Part shown: positions 25,921 through 34,937 of the stretch, piece by piece | How the letters are laid out: each line of letters opens with the position of its first letter | Position numbering within the stretch: the stretch's first letter is position 1 | NCBI GenBank assembly: GCA_958349055.1 | Contig: CATWBO010000005.1 | Coordinates: forward strand, 1-64,000 | Length of the DNA stretch: 64,000 nt | Source of the DNA: an uncultured bacterium | GTDB taxonomy: Bacteria > Actinomycetota > Coriobacteriia > Coriobacteriales > Coriobacteriaceae | Direction: 5' to 3' | Notes under the pieces: model-generated | Seen by the model: the letters and a program-made list of their open reading frames with translations, nothing else | What the model was told of the DNA's origin: nothing | The model's database searches: none | Translations under genes and position numbers: made by a program

Positions 25921-27051
25921 CTAGGCGCGGTGCCAGTCAGTCAGGCAGGCATCGAGGGAGGCGATGAGCGCATCCTTGTCCATGTGACGGCCGATGATGC
26001 ACAGGCTCGTCATGCGGTCGCCCGTCTCGTCGTCCCAAATCTGCATGATCTCGGGGTTCTCGTCGATGATCTTCTGCTTCTCGCCCTCGGGTGCGGAATC
26101 AACAAACAGGCCGTTCTCCATCAGGCGCATCTGGTGGCCGGCCTGCTCAAACATGTAGCACATGTCCGGATCTCCGGTCTGCCACAGCGGACCCTTGACA
26201 CGAATGACCTCGTCGGGCCACTCCTGCTCAACAAAATCGGTGAACTTCTGCAGGTCAAACGGCTTACGGCGCGAGTACACAAAGGTCTCGATGTCGTACT
26301 CGAGCACCTCGGGGTCGTCGTGCTCTTCGGGATGCTCCATGGCCTCGATCCAAGCGGCGGAGTTGTAGGCGCGCATAAAGTCGAAGCGGTCGGTGTCGAG
26401 CAGCTCCTCCATGGGAACCTCGCCGTTTTGAGCCTCGACAATCACGGCGTCCTTCTGCAGGCTGCGCACGATGGCCTTGAGCTCGGCGATCTGCTCGGGC
26501 GTCACGGTGTCGGTCTTGTTGAGGATCAGCGTGGAGCAGAATTCAATCTGCTGGATGAGCAGGCTTTCGATGTCGTCCTCGTCGATATCCTCTGCCAGCA
26601 GGTCGCGACCGCCGTTGAACTCGTCGTACATGCGGGCGCAGTCGACCACGGCCACGATGTTGTCGAGCGCGAGCTTGGGCTCGCCGCCCACCTTGGCCTC
26701 GTCACAGAAGCTCGAGATGGTGTAGGCGATGGGGATGGGCTCGCAAATGCCCGAGGCCTCGATGATGATGTAATCGAAGTCGCCCGAATCGGCGATGCCT
26801 TGCAGCTGGTTGGCCAGGTCGTCCGAAAGCGTGCAGCAGATGCAGCCGTTGGTGAGCGGGATGAGGTCGTCGGTCTCGGAAAGGCCGCCGTCGGCGATAA
26901 GGCTGGCGTCGACGTTGATCTCGCCGATATCGTTGACGATCACGGCGGCGCGGATGCCGCCGTCGTTAGCGAGGATGTGGTTGAGCAGTGTGGTCTTACC
27001 GGCACCGAGGTATCCGGTAAGCATGATGATCTTCACGGGTTTGTTGGGCAT
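25921..27051 (-). CDS. CobW/COG0523 family GTPase, putative metal chaperone
   Basis: A 376-residue G3E GTPase. Walker A GYLGAGKTT is near residue 13, the metal-binding GCICC (CxCC) motif near 67, and the C-terminal CobW_C domain follows after about residue 220. COG0523 proteins deliver zinc or cobalt to target enzymes, often under zinc limitation. The ATG at 27051 has AAGGAGG at good spacing; an ATG seven codons upstream does not. No Zur box was recognised upstream. It ends at a strong terminator. Confidence 0.86.
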   Translation of the reverse strand: MPNKPVKIIMLTGYLGAGKTTLLNHILANDGGIRAAVIVNDIGEINVDASLIADGGLSETDDLIPLTNGCICCTLSDDLANQLQGIADSGDFDYIIIEASGICEPIPIAYTISSFCDEAKVGGEPKLALDNIVAVVDCARMYDEFNGGRDLLAEDIDEDDIESLLIQQIEFCSTLILNKTDTVTPEQIAELKAIVRSLQKDAVIVEAQNGEVPMEELLDTDRFDFMRAYNSAAWIEAMEHPEEHDDPEVLEYDIETFVYSRRKPFDLQKFTDFVEQEWPDEVIRVKGPLWQTGDPDMCYMFEQAGHQMRLMENGLFVDSAPEGEKQKIIDENPEIMQIWDDETGDRMTSLCIIGRHMDKDALIASLDACLTDWHRA

Positions 27052-27152
27052 GTGCCCTCCTTTGTTAGACATGGCTTACAGTTGAATCTTATGCCAAACG
27101 CCTGCTCTTATACCCACGCGCTGGCAAATAACACAGGCTACTCCCAGGCTCC

Positions 27153-27479
27153 TCATACATCGGGGCAATAGCCGACGGTGGCCTTTTTGCCGTTGCGCAC
27201 GATGGGTTCGGCCAGGACCTGCTGATTCTCGAGCAGTTTATCGAAGCGCTGGCTGGGGGTGAGGTGCTGGATGAGCGCGAGCGTCTCCTCGTCCTTGGCT
27301 TTGGGGTTGAGCAGCTTGTCGATGCCGCCGACCGCCTGCATCACGCTCGTGAGCTCGCCCTTGCTCATCTCCTTTTCCTTCAGGTCAATAAACTGCACCT
27401 TAATGCGGCGCTCTTTAAAATAGCGCTGGGCCTTCTTAGTGTCGAAGGACTTCTTGGTGCCAAAAATTTGCACGTTCAC
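27153..27479 (-). CDS. ArsC/Spx/YffB-family thioredoxin-fold protein lacking the catalytic cysteine
   Basis: A 108-residue ArsC-like protein: MNVQIFGTKKSFDTKKA, then the family HLTPSQRFDKLL, then AEPIVRNGKKATVGY near the end. In ArsC, Spx and YffB the loop after strand 1 carries a Cys (for example GIKNCDT). Here the position reads KKSFDT with no Cys. The only cysteine is near the C-terminus (YCPDV). It is therefore probably not an arsenate reductase. It may be a binding protein or pseudoenzyme. It sits 15 bases downstream of the flavodoxin-like gene and is likely co-transcribed with it. Confidence 0.78.
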   Translation of the reverse strand: MNVQIFGTKKSFDTKKAQRYFKERRIKVQFIDLKEKEMSKGELTSVMQAVGGIDKLLNPKAKDEETLALIQHLTPSQRFDKLLENQQVLAEPIVRNGKKATVGYCPDV

Positions 27480-27494
27480 TTATCGGCTCCCGTT

Positions 27495-28118
27495 CTAACG
27501 AATGAAGTTGGTGCGCTCGCGATCGGCCTCGGGTGCGTCGATGCCGGCGGCCTGTCCTGCCTCGATACAATGCAGGAGCCAGGCCATGTTCTTACCGATG
27601 TTGCGCATGGTAGCAAGGCCCTCGGCATCCTGGGCAGCCTCGCCCGGCATGGCGCCAAAGACGTTGTTCCAGTACGTGGAGGCGACCACGGGCATCTGGT
27701 TGATGGTGAAGTACTTGTTGAGTACATCGAACGTGGTCGACGTGCCGCCGCGGCGGGCAACGGCGACAGCGGCGCCCGGCTTGTGCGCAAAGGCCTTGCT
27801 GCCAGCATAAAACGCGCGGTCGAGGGCCGAGAGGATGCGGCCGCTGGGGTGTGCGTAGTAGACGGGGGAGCCAAAGACAAAGCCGTCGGCCTGCTTGGCG
27901 GCGGCAATGAGCTCGTTCACCACGTCGTCATCAAAGGTGCATCGACCGCCAAGTTTGCCGCACTGGCCGCAACCGATGCAATCGCGGATGGGCTTGGCGC
28001 CCAGTTGGAATACCTCGCTGTCGATACCCTCGGCGTGTAATTGCTCGGCGACTTCGGCAAGCGCGCGAGCGGTGTTGCCGTTTGCCTTGAGGCTGCCATT
28101 GACTAAAAGAACCTTCAT
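27495..28118 (-). CDS. NAD(P)H-dependent flavin reductase / iron-sulfur flavoprotein-like
   Basis: A 207-residue flavodoxin-fold protein. It begins MKVLLVNGSLKANGNT, the FMN phosphate-binding loop. Cys47, Cys50, Cys53 and Cys60 form CX2CX2CX6C, close to the compact cluster motif of iron-sulfur flavoproteins. GSPVYYAHPSG near residue 90 is the second flavin loop. Such proteins transfer electrons in anaerobes, or reduce quinones or O2. GGGAG lies before the ATG at 28118. Downstream is the ArsC-like gene. Confidence 0.82.
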   Translation of the reverse strand: MKVLLVNGSLKANGNTARALAEVAEQLHAEGIDSEVFQLGAKPIRDCIGCGQCGKLGGRCTFDDDVVNELIAAAKQADGFVFGSPVYYAHPSGRILSALDRAFYAGSKAFAHKPGAAVAVARRGGTSTTFDVLNKYFTINQMPVVASTYWNNVFGAMPGEAAQDAEGLATMRNIGKNMAWLLHCIEAGQAAGIDAPEADRERTNFIR

Positions 28119-28229
28119 CACAAACTCCCTCTGCTTTTGGTGACTTCTGCGGAGGATTATCGCACGAGAGGGCAGATGGCGTGGGGCGCGGTGCAAAACG
28201 GTTTGTGTTTCACATCGCGCCCCGTGGTG

Positions 28230-29759
28230 CTAGTCCAGCTTGGTGCCCGGTACTTGCGGCGCCTCTTTAAGCAGCGCTTTGAGTTCATTCAAAATGGAAA
28301 CGGGCTGTCGGTCGACGGCGTCCAGATGAAGCGTAGCCACGCGAATGGGCGGCTGGTATTCAAGCGATCCGATGAGCACAGGCGAACCCAGGAACCGCTC
28401 GATCTCCTCTGCAATCGCGTTGGTCTCTTCGGGATCAAGGTCGTCGAAAAGCGCCACGAATGTCGGTCCTGTTGAGCGGAACAGGCGGCCCTTGCCGCGC
28501 GAACAATCCATGAGGCAGGCGGCGCTTTCGGCGAGCACGCGGTCGCCTGCATCGAATCCAAAGCGGGCATTGACCTCGGCGATATCGTCGACCTTAATGG
28601 CAATAAAGCTAGCCTCGCGCGGCACGCGGCGCATCTCTCCGATAGCGTTGACCAGGGCGTGGACATCGCCCAGACCCGTTACCGAGTCGGTCGTATCTGC
28701 CAAGCTGCGGTTGATAATCATGCCCACGTACATGTTAGGCTCGGTATCGGTGCCGTCCAAGCGGTAGCCCGTGCAGTCGCAAAGCGCGTACGCTCCGGTA
28801 GCATCCATAACGCGGTACTGCATGTAGTGGAAGTGCCACGTGCCGTTTATCACCATGTCGAGCTCGGCGCGTACGTTGCCGCGGTCCTCGGGGTGGACGC
28901 GAGCAAGCCACATATCGACCGAGTTAAAAGGGTGCTGGGAGGGCAGGTCAAAATCGCGCACGGCGTTAACCGACCATTGCGATTCGCCCGTATCGAGGTT
29001 AAGGATGAACGGATAGCGCGTCTCGGAGCTCATGGAGATCGCTTGGAACACCCGGTCGTTGCACGGAAGCTGCTCGGCAATTGGGTGTTGCGGCGCGCCA
29101 TTGTCTTTCGGCTGCTGCACACGATGCATAAGCTTATAACGATACATCTTGCGATCGGCATCCATCGTCATCTGGCGACGCGTGTCGCCGGCAAGCGGGT
29201 CGACGCGCGAGCAGCCAAAGCTAAAGCTAGCGATCATGGGCGCTTTGCCGCCGGAGGTTGCTTCGATTAGATCGGCACGGGCCTGTTCCATACGCTGCTC
29301 GAGCTCAGCTTCGCTTGCCGTGGGGGACACGAGTACAAACTCGTCTCCACCGATACGGAACAGCATCTCATCGTGTTCTATGGTTTCGGAGAGCGTGCGG
29401 CAGATGCTCAGAATATAGCGATTGCCTTCGGCGTGGCCAAACTTATCATTGCAATGCTTAAGATGGTCGATGTCAATATAGGCGCAGGTGAAGGGGTCGC
29501 CTTTGCGCCAGAGCTGCTCGACGTGACGGTCGAGTCCGCCGCGGTTGCCCAAGTTGGTGAGCGGATCGATATAGGCGTTGCACTCAAGCAGCTGGCGCTC
29601 TTGTTGCAGGATGGCATGCGTCTTTTGCAGTTGCTCACCAACGGCGCGTAGCTCAGCAGGCAGCGCGGAAACATCGAGTTCGGCGGTCGAGACACCATTC
29701 GCAAGTCGCTGAAGATAGGCAATAATCGATTGCTCGCCCAAGCGGTATGACTCGTTCAT
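28230..29759 (-). CDS. Diguanylate cyclase: GGDEF - PAS-like - degenerate GGDEF
   Basis: A 509-residue soluble protein. A coiled-coil N-terminus (about 30-62) leads into a GGDEF domain with an intact RIGGDEF site at 135-141. A PAS-like sensor region follows (about 235-345). The C-terminus is a second GGDEF fold in which the active loop reads RSTGPTF and is inactive. No RxxD inhibitory site precedes the intact GGDEF. It should make c-di-GMP. Its neighbour encodes the matching GGDEF/EAL protein with the same N-terminal layout. The start at 29759 has AAGGAGG nine bases upstream. Confidence 0.85.
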   Translation of the reverse strand: MNESYRLGEQSIIAYLQRLANGVSTAELDVSALPAELRAVGEQLQKTHAILQQERQLLECNAYIDPLTNLGNRGGLDRHVEQLWRKGDPFTCAYIDIDHLKHCNDKFGHAEGNRYILSICRTLSETIEHDEMLFRIGGDEFVLVSPTASEAELEQRMEQARADLIEATSGGKAPMIASFSFGCSRVDPLAGDTRRQMTMDADRKMYRYKLMHRVQQPKDNGAPQHPIAEQLPCNDRVFQAISMSSETRYPFILNLDTGESQWSVNAVRDFDLPSQHPFNSVDMWLARVHPEDRGNVRAELDMVINGTWHFHYMQYRVMDATGAYALCDCTGYRLDGTDTEPNMYVGMIINRSLADTTDSVTGLGDVHALVNAIGEMRRVPREASFIAIKVDDIAEVNARFGFDAGDRVLAESAACLMDCSRGKGRLFRSTGPTFVALFDDLDPEETNAIAEEIERFLGSPVLIGSLEYQPPIRVATLHLDAVDRQPVSILNELKALLKEAPQVPGTKLD

Positions 29760-29886
29760 GATGAATAACCTCCTTGGGCAGAACAACGGTTTGTATCATA
29801 TCCCCAATTCGGTTTGAATTGGGGATATAAGTTAGCTAATGGAGACAAATGCCCCCTTCGGCGGTGGCGTTTTGCGCGCGAGCGTA

Positions 29887-32604
29887 TCAGTTGTTATTGC
29901 CACCATCGAGCAATGCCTCAAAATCATTCGCCGGCATGGGGAGGTAGTAGAGGAAGCCCTGAGCGTAGCGGGCGCCCATCTGTCGTAGCATGTTCGCCTG
30001 CTCATTTGTCTCGACGCCTTCGACCACGACGGGCAGATGGAGCGACTGCGCCATCTCGAGCATTGATGAAATGATTTGCGTGCTACGGCCTTGATCGCGG
30101 TCGGTGGGCACAAAGGTGCGGTCGAGCTTGATGACGTCGACGTTGACGTTCTTGAGCATCGCGAGCGTGGACTGGCCGGTGCCAAAATCGTCCATATAGG
30201 TCGAGAAGCCGCGGATGTGCAGGTCGGCTGTCAGTTTGTCCACGGCCTCGGACTCCCCCGTATAAGCCGTCTCGGTGATCTCGATACGCATGAGCTCGGG
30301 CGGTAGGTTGTATTGGGCGGCGAGCGCCCCCATATGTTCGGCAACGTCGCAGGCAAGGATATCCACGCGCGACACATTAAGCGAGACCGGAACCACGCGA
30401 AGTCCTCGATCGATGCGCTCGCGCAGCCACGAGGCGACGCCCTGCCAAATGTACTTGTCGAGCGTCACCACAAAGCCGCTTTCCTCGAGTGCGGGGATAA
30501 ACGTTGCGGGCGAAATGAGAGAGCCGTCCTTGTCAATCCAGCGGGTGAGTGCTTCGGCGCCAATGATCTCGCCGGTTTCCATATCAACCTGGGGCTGCAG
30601 GTAGTAGGTGATGCGGTCGTTTGAGAGCGCATACTGGAACTCGGTGAGGGTACGGTGAAACGCAACCTCGCGCTTGTATTCCTCGGGGCGAAAGACGGCA
30701 ATGCGATCCTTAAAGTCGTTTTTCGCGCGCCGATTGGTAAACATGGCCTTGGCCTGTGCATCGATGGTAATTTCCTCATTGGAGTCGATGGGGTAAACGC
30801 CCATGGACGGCCAGAAACCTACGCCGTTATCATGCTTGGCCACGGCCTCGCGAACGCGGTTATAGATTTTATGGACGGTGTCGTGCTCAAAGGGGATGAG
30901 TACGCAAAAGTCATCTTGGCCCCAGTACCCTGCGACGCCCATGTCGGCATTCTCGATGTCCTTGAGGACCGTGCCCACATCGGCGAGCATGCGGTCACCC
31001 TCGGCCTGTCCGTGCCATTCGTTGAACAGCCGCATGTGTCCCATGTCGACGGTGGCGATACACCAAGCGCCGTCGCGCCCTGTCCTCAGAAATGCGTTGG
31101 CACGCCGCATAAACTCGCTGGGTCGATAGAGGCCCGTGAGCGTATCGATGCGTTCGGCGACGGCGCTTTTGCGCTCAATCTCAGGTATGGGGAGGCTGTC
31201 GTTGGGAACAAGCCCGCCGGCCGCACGAAGACGACGGTCGAGTTCGCCTAAAACAGCGGTCGCTTGATTGATTAAGCGCTCGTAAAAGGCCGGAACGACG
31301 AGGCAGACGGGGGTAATGGTGTCGTTCGCGATTCGAATAGGAGCGAAAACGGCCTCTTTAAGATGATGGGTCAGTTGCTCGAATGCCTCGTGGTCCAGAT
31401 CGTTGCTGAGCACGACGAACTGGGCGTTTCGCGAGCGGAAGACGCGACTTCTGCCGCGGGTGATCGATAACATGCGGCCTGCGTATTCGGCGAGCATGTT
31501 GTCGACAGCCTCGGCCCCGTAGAGCTCGTTGAACTTTGCCGTGCCACAAACGCGGACCGCTATAAGCCCCGTCTCGCAACGGTCGCGACGGCAGGCATCG
31601 ATAGCGTTGATCAGCATACGCTGCGTTCCGAGGCCCGTGGCGGCGTCGACGGTCTCGGCGAGTGAGTGGTTAACAAGTTCGCCGACATAGAGCGAGGGGG
31701 TATTTCCGTCGCCGTCGATGCGAAACCCGCGAGCGCGGCAGAGGACGTAGTCGCCCGCGGCATTGCGCATGCGGTACTGCATGACGCGGCGGTGTTTGGA
31801 GCCATTATAGATTTGGTCGATGTCGTTGATGTAGGCCTCAAGGTCATCGGGGTGGACGCGCGTTTTCCAGTAATCGTGGCAGTTGTCTACATGCTCAGAA
31901 GGAAGACCGAGATCGCGCAGGGCACCTTGTGACCAAAGGGTGCGATGTTTGTCCAAGTTCTCGATAAAGCAATAACGGCCTTCGTTGAGCATCGAAAAGG
32001 CGTCAAAAACGCGATCGCTTATTTCGAAGTCGTCGGTGTGGACTTGCGCGATATTGCGTCGATCAAGATGCATGGCATGGCGTAGCTTGTAGTCGTACAT
32101 GCGATGGTCGGCATCGAGTGTCATGCGATTGGAGACTTCACCCAGGGCGGGGTCGGCGTGCGACACTCCGTAGCTAAACGAGTGAGGCATCTCGGAATCG
32201 TTGTTTTTGAGTAGGACCGTTCGGCAGTGTTCCAGGCGCTCGGCGAGGTCGTCCTCGGTCGCAATCGTAGACAGGATGGCAAACTCGTCGCCGCCTATGC
32301 GAAACGCCGCCTCGTCCACCTTCATATACAGCTTGAGATAGAGGCTTACCTGCAAGATATAGCGGTTGCCCTCGTCATGCCCGAAGACGTCGTTGCAGTG
32401 CTTAAGGTTATCGATGTCGATAAACGCCATGGTCACGGGCAGTTCCTGCTCCCAGATTTCCTCTAGGGAACGGGCAAAGCCGCCGCGGTTGCCAAGTCCG
32501 GTGAGCTGGTCGGTAAAGGCCGTCCTAATCAGATCATCCTGACGCTCGAGAAGGTCACGGACGGTCTTTTCGAGCGTTTCGGTGTAATTGCTGACGGTGT
32601 CCAT
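29887..32604 (-). CDS. GGDEF - PAS-like - degenerate GGDEF - GGDEF-like - EAL protein
   Basis: A 905-residue protein. The first GGDEF domain is intact (RIGGDEF, 102-108). Next come a PAS-like region and a degenerate GGDEF (RSRNAQF). A third GGDEF-like domain reads YWGQDDF. A C-terminal EAL domain follows with AEALTRW, LNVSR, IEITETA, DDFGTG, IKLDRTFV and EGVET all present, so phosphodiesterase activity is expected. The protein could both make and break c-di-GMP. The start at 32604 is where homology with the adjacent cyclase begins. The gene is separated from that cyclase by 127 bases and read in the same direction. Confidence 0.85.
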   Translation of the reverse strand: MDTVSNYTETLEKTVRDLLERQDDLIRTAFTDQLTGLGNRGGFARSLEEIWEQELPVTMAFIDIDNLKHCNDVFGHDEGNRYILQVSLYLKLYMKVDEAAFRIGGDEFAILSTIATEDDLAERLEHCRTVLLKNNDSEMPHSFSYGVSHADPALGEVSNRMTLDADHRMYDYKLRHAMHLDRRNIAQVHTDDFEISDRVFDAFSMLNEGRYCFIENLDKHRTLWSQGALRDLGLPSEHVDNCHDYWKTRVHPDDLEAYINDIDQIYNGSKHRRVMQYRMRNAAGDYVLCRARGFRIDGDGNTPSLYVGELVNHSLAETVDAATGLGTQRMLINAIDACRRDRCETGLIAVRVCGTAKFNELYGAEAVDNMLAEYAGRMLSITRGRSRVFRSRNAQFVVLSNDLDHEAFEQLTHHLKEAVFAPIRIANDTITPVCLVVPAFYERLINQATAVLGELDRRLRAAGGLVPNDSLPIPEIERKSAVAERIDTLTGLYRPSEFMRRANAFLRTGRDGAWCIATVDMGHMRLFNEWHGQAEGDRMLADVGTVLKDIENADMGVAGYWGQDDFCVLIPFEHDTVHKIYNRVREAVAKHDNGVGFWPSMGVYPIDSNEEITIDAQAKAMFTNRRAKNDFKDRIAVFRPEEYKREVAFHRTLTEFQYALSNDRITYYLQPQVDMETGEIIGAEALTRWIDKDGSLISPATFIPALEESGFVVTLDKYIWQGVASWLRERIDRGLRVVPVSLNVSRVDILACDVAEHMGALAAQYNLPPELMRIEITETAYTGESEAVDKLTADLHIRGFSTYMDDFGTGQSTLAMLKNVNVDVIKLDRTFVPTDRDQGRSTQIISSMLEMAQSLHLPVVVEGVETNEQANMLRQMGARYAQGFLYYLPMPANDFEALLDGGNNN

Positions 32605-32928
32605 GTTGTAAGCGGCTTTCTGAGGTCGGGGCGGATGGCGTCGGGCGAGCTCGTAGTGTACACGCGTCGTTGCTCGGCGCCTTGCGTGTATCCAGGCCCC
32701 CGCCTTGCTGCGTTGTTGAGTTACTTTGCCGGCTAATGTTCGCTGTTGATAACAGCTGAGTAGCGCAAACAACAATACACAATTATATATGGGTGTCCAT
32801 GCTTTGAGCGGCTACTATTCGCCAAGCGGTAGCGCGACGATGCGATGTTCGATGAAAATGCGACTGAGTCGATATATGTTGACGGGTATACTTGTCCCGT
32901 TTTAAAACGCAGGGACGGAGATGGTCGC
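32605..32928. other. Intergenic region between divergent genes
   Basis: 324 bases between the GGDEF/EAL gene (leftward) and the patatin gene (rightward). It should hold both promoters. TTGACG at about 32879 with TAAAAC about 18 bases on is a possible patatin promoter. No RNA gene or repeat of note was seen. Confidence 0.4.
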
Positions 32929-33799
32929 ATGACACAGCCAAATACGGCGCCTACGGTGGGGCTGGCACTCGAGGGGGGGCGGCTATCGCGGCATGTATAC
33001 GGCGGGCGTGCTCGATGTTTGGATGGAGCATGGCCTGACCTGCGATCATATGGTGGGCGTCTCGGCGGGGGCGGCGTTTGGCTATAACTTTAAGTCGCGC
33101 CAGATCGGTCGCGCCATTCGCTATAACAAGGCCTATTGCGCTGACAAGCGTTATGCGAGTGTGACGAGCTGGCTGCGAACGGGCGATATGTTCAATGCCG
33201 ATTTTGCCTATCACGAGGTGCCCATTGAGCGCGATCCCATCGACTTGGAGGCGTATCGCGCCTGTCCCATGCGATTTACGTGCGTGTGTACCGATATCGA
33301 GACGGGCAAGGCTGTCTATCACGATTTGCCGTATGGCGACGAGCGCGATATCGAGTGGATCCGGGCGTCGTCTGCTATTCCTGTGGCGACGCGTCCCGTT
33401 GCTATTGGCGGGCATAAGTATCTGGATGGTGGCGTGGCTGATTCTATCCCCAGCGCATGGCTGTTTGCGCAGGGGTATGACCGCAACGTGGTGGTGCTGA
33501 CGCAGCCGGCGGGCTTTGTAAAGCAGCCCAACAGCGTGATGCCCATGCTGCGTCGTGTGTTCCGTCACTACCCGGAGTTTGTTGCAGCGCTTGAGCATCG
33601 GCATGAGGTCTACAATGCCACGCTCGATGACCTGGCGCGTCGCGAGGCTGCCGGCGAGGTCTTTGTGGTGCGGCCGAGCGAATCGGTGAAGGTGCCGTCG
33701 CTGTGCCGCGAACCGGATGAGCTCGAGCGCATCTACCAGGTCGGCCGCCACGATGCGGAGGCGACTTTGCCGGCGTTGGAAGCGTATCTGACGGGGTAA
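32929..33799 (+). pseudogene. Patatin-like phospholipase, frameshifted in a seven-G tract
   Basis: The reading frame starts at 32929 (MTQPNTAPTVGLALEGG) and continues one frame over from about 32980 (YRGMYTAGVLDVWMEHG). Together they restore the patatin glycine-rich oxyanion motif GGGxRG. The catalytic Ser is in GVSAG (about 20 residues on), and the Asp is in LDGGVADSIP. Six Gs at 32973-32979 would keep the frame; seven are present. The rest of the 268-residue second frame is intact. Patatin-like enzymes (YjjU/RssA type) hydrolyse acyl esters of lipids. It could be a sequencing error, a true mutation or a phase-variable tract. An internal ATG at 32993 lacks the oxyanion loop. Confidence 0.82.
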
Positions 33800-33810
33800 G
33801 GGTCGCATAC

Positions 33811-33856
33811 GGAAAGCGCATCCCGGAATGGACGTTCGAACCGGGATGCGTTTTCC
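33811..33856. terminator. Bidirectional terminator hairpin
   Basis: A 16-position stem with minor mismatch (33811-33826 with 33841-33856) between the convergent patatin and thiE genes. Confidence 0.85.
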
Positions 33857-33900
33857 GCTATTGAAGATATGAGATTGCGAATCAGCTGCTCGGCCTATGT

Positions 33901-34596
33901 CTATGCCTGCTGCCAGGTGTCGACAAGCTCTTTGGCCGCGGCGTAGGGATCATCGGCGCTGCAGACGGCGCTCACCACAAAGAAGCCATCGACGCCGGTG
34001 GCCTTAAGCTGCGGCAAGTCGGCCGTCTTGACGCCGCCGCCCACCACGATGGGCACGGGGCTTGCCGCGTGGAGTGCGGCCAGGTCCTCAAAGCTCTTGG
34101 TGATGATGGAGCCATCGGCTGCGCGTCCGCAGTCGCGCTTGGTCTCGGTCTCGTGGAGCGGGCCGATGCCCAGGTAGTCGACCAGGCTCATGTCAGCGGT
34201 TTTGACGTACTCGAGCATCTCTTCGCAACGGGCCGAAAGGCCCACGATGGCATCGGGGCCCAGAAGCTTGCGGCAGACCTCGACGGGAATGTCGCTTTGG
34301 CCCACGTGCACGCCGTCGACGGCAATACCCTGCTCGCGCGCGGCGAGTACGCAGTCAAGACGGTCGTCAATCAGCAAGGCGACCTGACCGGTCTTGCCGG
34401 CCTGTGCGATTGCCTGCGCGGCGTCGCCGGTCAGCGCAATGATCTCGCGGGCGCTTGCCACCTTGGAGCGCACCTGGATGCAGGTAAAGCCGGCGTCGAG
34501 TGCCTGGGCCACCACATCGCCCACGGGGCGCCCGAGCGTGTTTTCGGGGCCGAGTACCAGATAGGCCGAGATATCAAGGTTGTCGCGGATGCTCAT
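33901..34596 (-). CDS. thiE: Thiamine phosphate synthase
   Basis: A 231-residue TIM-barrel enzyme that joins the thiazole phosphate and HMP pyrophosphate to thiamine phosphate. It shows IQVRSK near residue 37, LLIDDRLDCVLAAREQGIAVDGVHVGQSDIP near 95-125 (the HMP-PP site), GIGPLHETETK near 142, and PIVVGGG near 187 for the phosphate. Its ATG overlaps the stop of the upstream gene by four bases. It is the last gene of the TPP-riboswitch-controlled operon. Confidence 0.92.
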   Translation of the reverse strand: MSIRDNLDISAYLVLGPENTLGRPVGDVVAQALDAGFTCIQVRSKVASAREIIALTGDAAQAIAQAGKTGQVALLIDDRLDCVLAAREQGIAVDGVHVGQSDIPVEVCRKLLGPDAIVGLSARCEEMLEYVKTADMSLVDYLGIGPLHETETKRDCGRAADGSIITKSFEDLAALHAASPVPIVVGGGVKTADLPQLKATGVDGFFVVSAVCSADDPYAAAKELVDTWQQA

Positions 34597-34934
34597 CGTG
34601 CTTCCTCCTGTTTCTTGATCTGTGCTTCCATGCGCTCGATTTTGCCGGTCATGGTGTCGGTAAATCCGGGTCGAATATCGGCTTTGAGCACGACTTCGGT
34701 GCGGATGCCCTTGCTCGCCAACACAAAGGTTGCGTCGCGCACGACCTGCATGACCTCGTCCCAGTCGCCCTCGATCTCGGTGAACATCGAGGTGGTGCGG
34801 TTGGGAAGGCCGCTCTCGCGAATGACGCGCACGACCTCGGCGACCTCGGCGGACAGCTCATCGCCGGTGCCGCACGGGGCGATGGCCACGGCGACGAGCG
34901 TGTTCATGCCGGCATTGGTTGCGGGCTCGGACAT
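34593..34934 (-). CDS. MTH1187/YkoF-type thiamine-binding protein
   Basis: A 113-residue protein of the UPF0045/MTH1187 family, with a ferredoxin-like fold: TLVAVAIAPCGTGDELSAEVAEVVRVI, then TEIEGDWDEVMQVVRDA. Members bind thiamine or related pyrimidines. Its position between thiM and thiE in one operon fits that role. It starts three bases after the thiM stop and overlaps thiE by four bases. The precise start could be the Met at residue 1 or at residue 10. Confidence 0.85.
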   Translation of the reverse strand: MSEPATNAGMNTLVAVAIAPCGTGDELSAEVAEVVRVIRESGLPNRTTSMFTEIEGDWDEVMQVVRDATFVLASKGIRTEVVLKADIRPGFTDTMTGKIERMEAQIKKQEEAR

Positions 34935-34937
34935 GGC

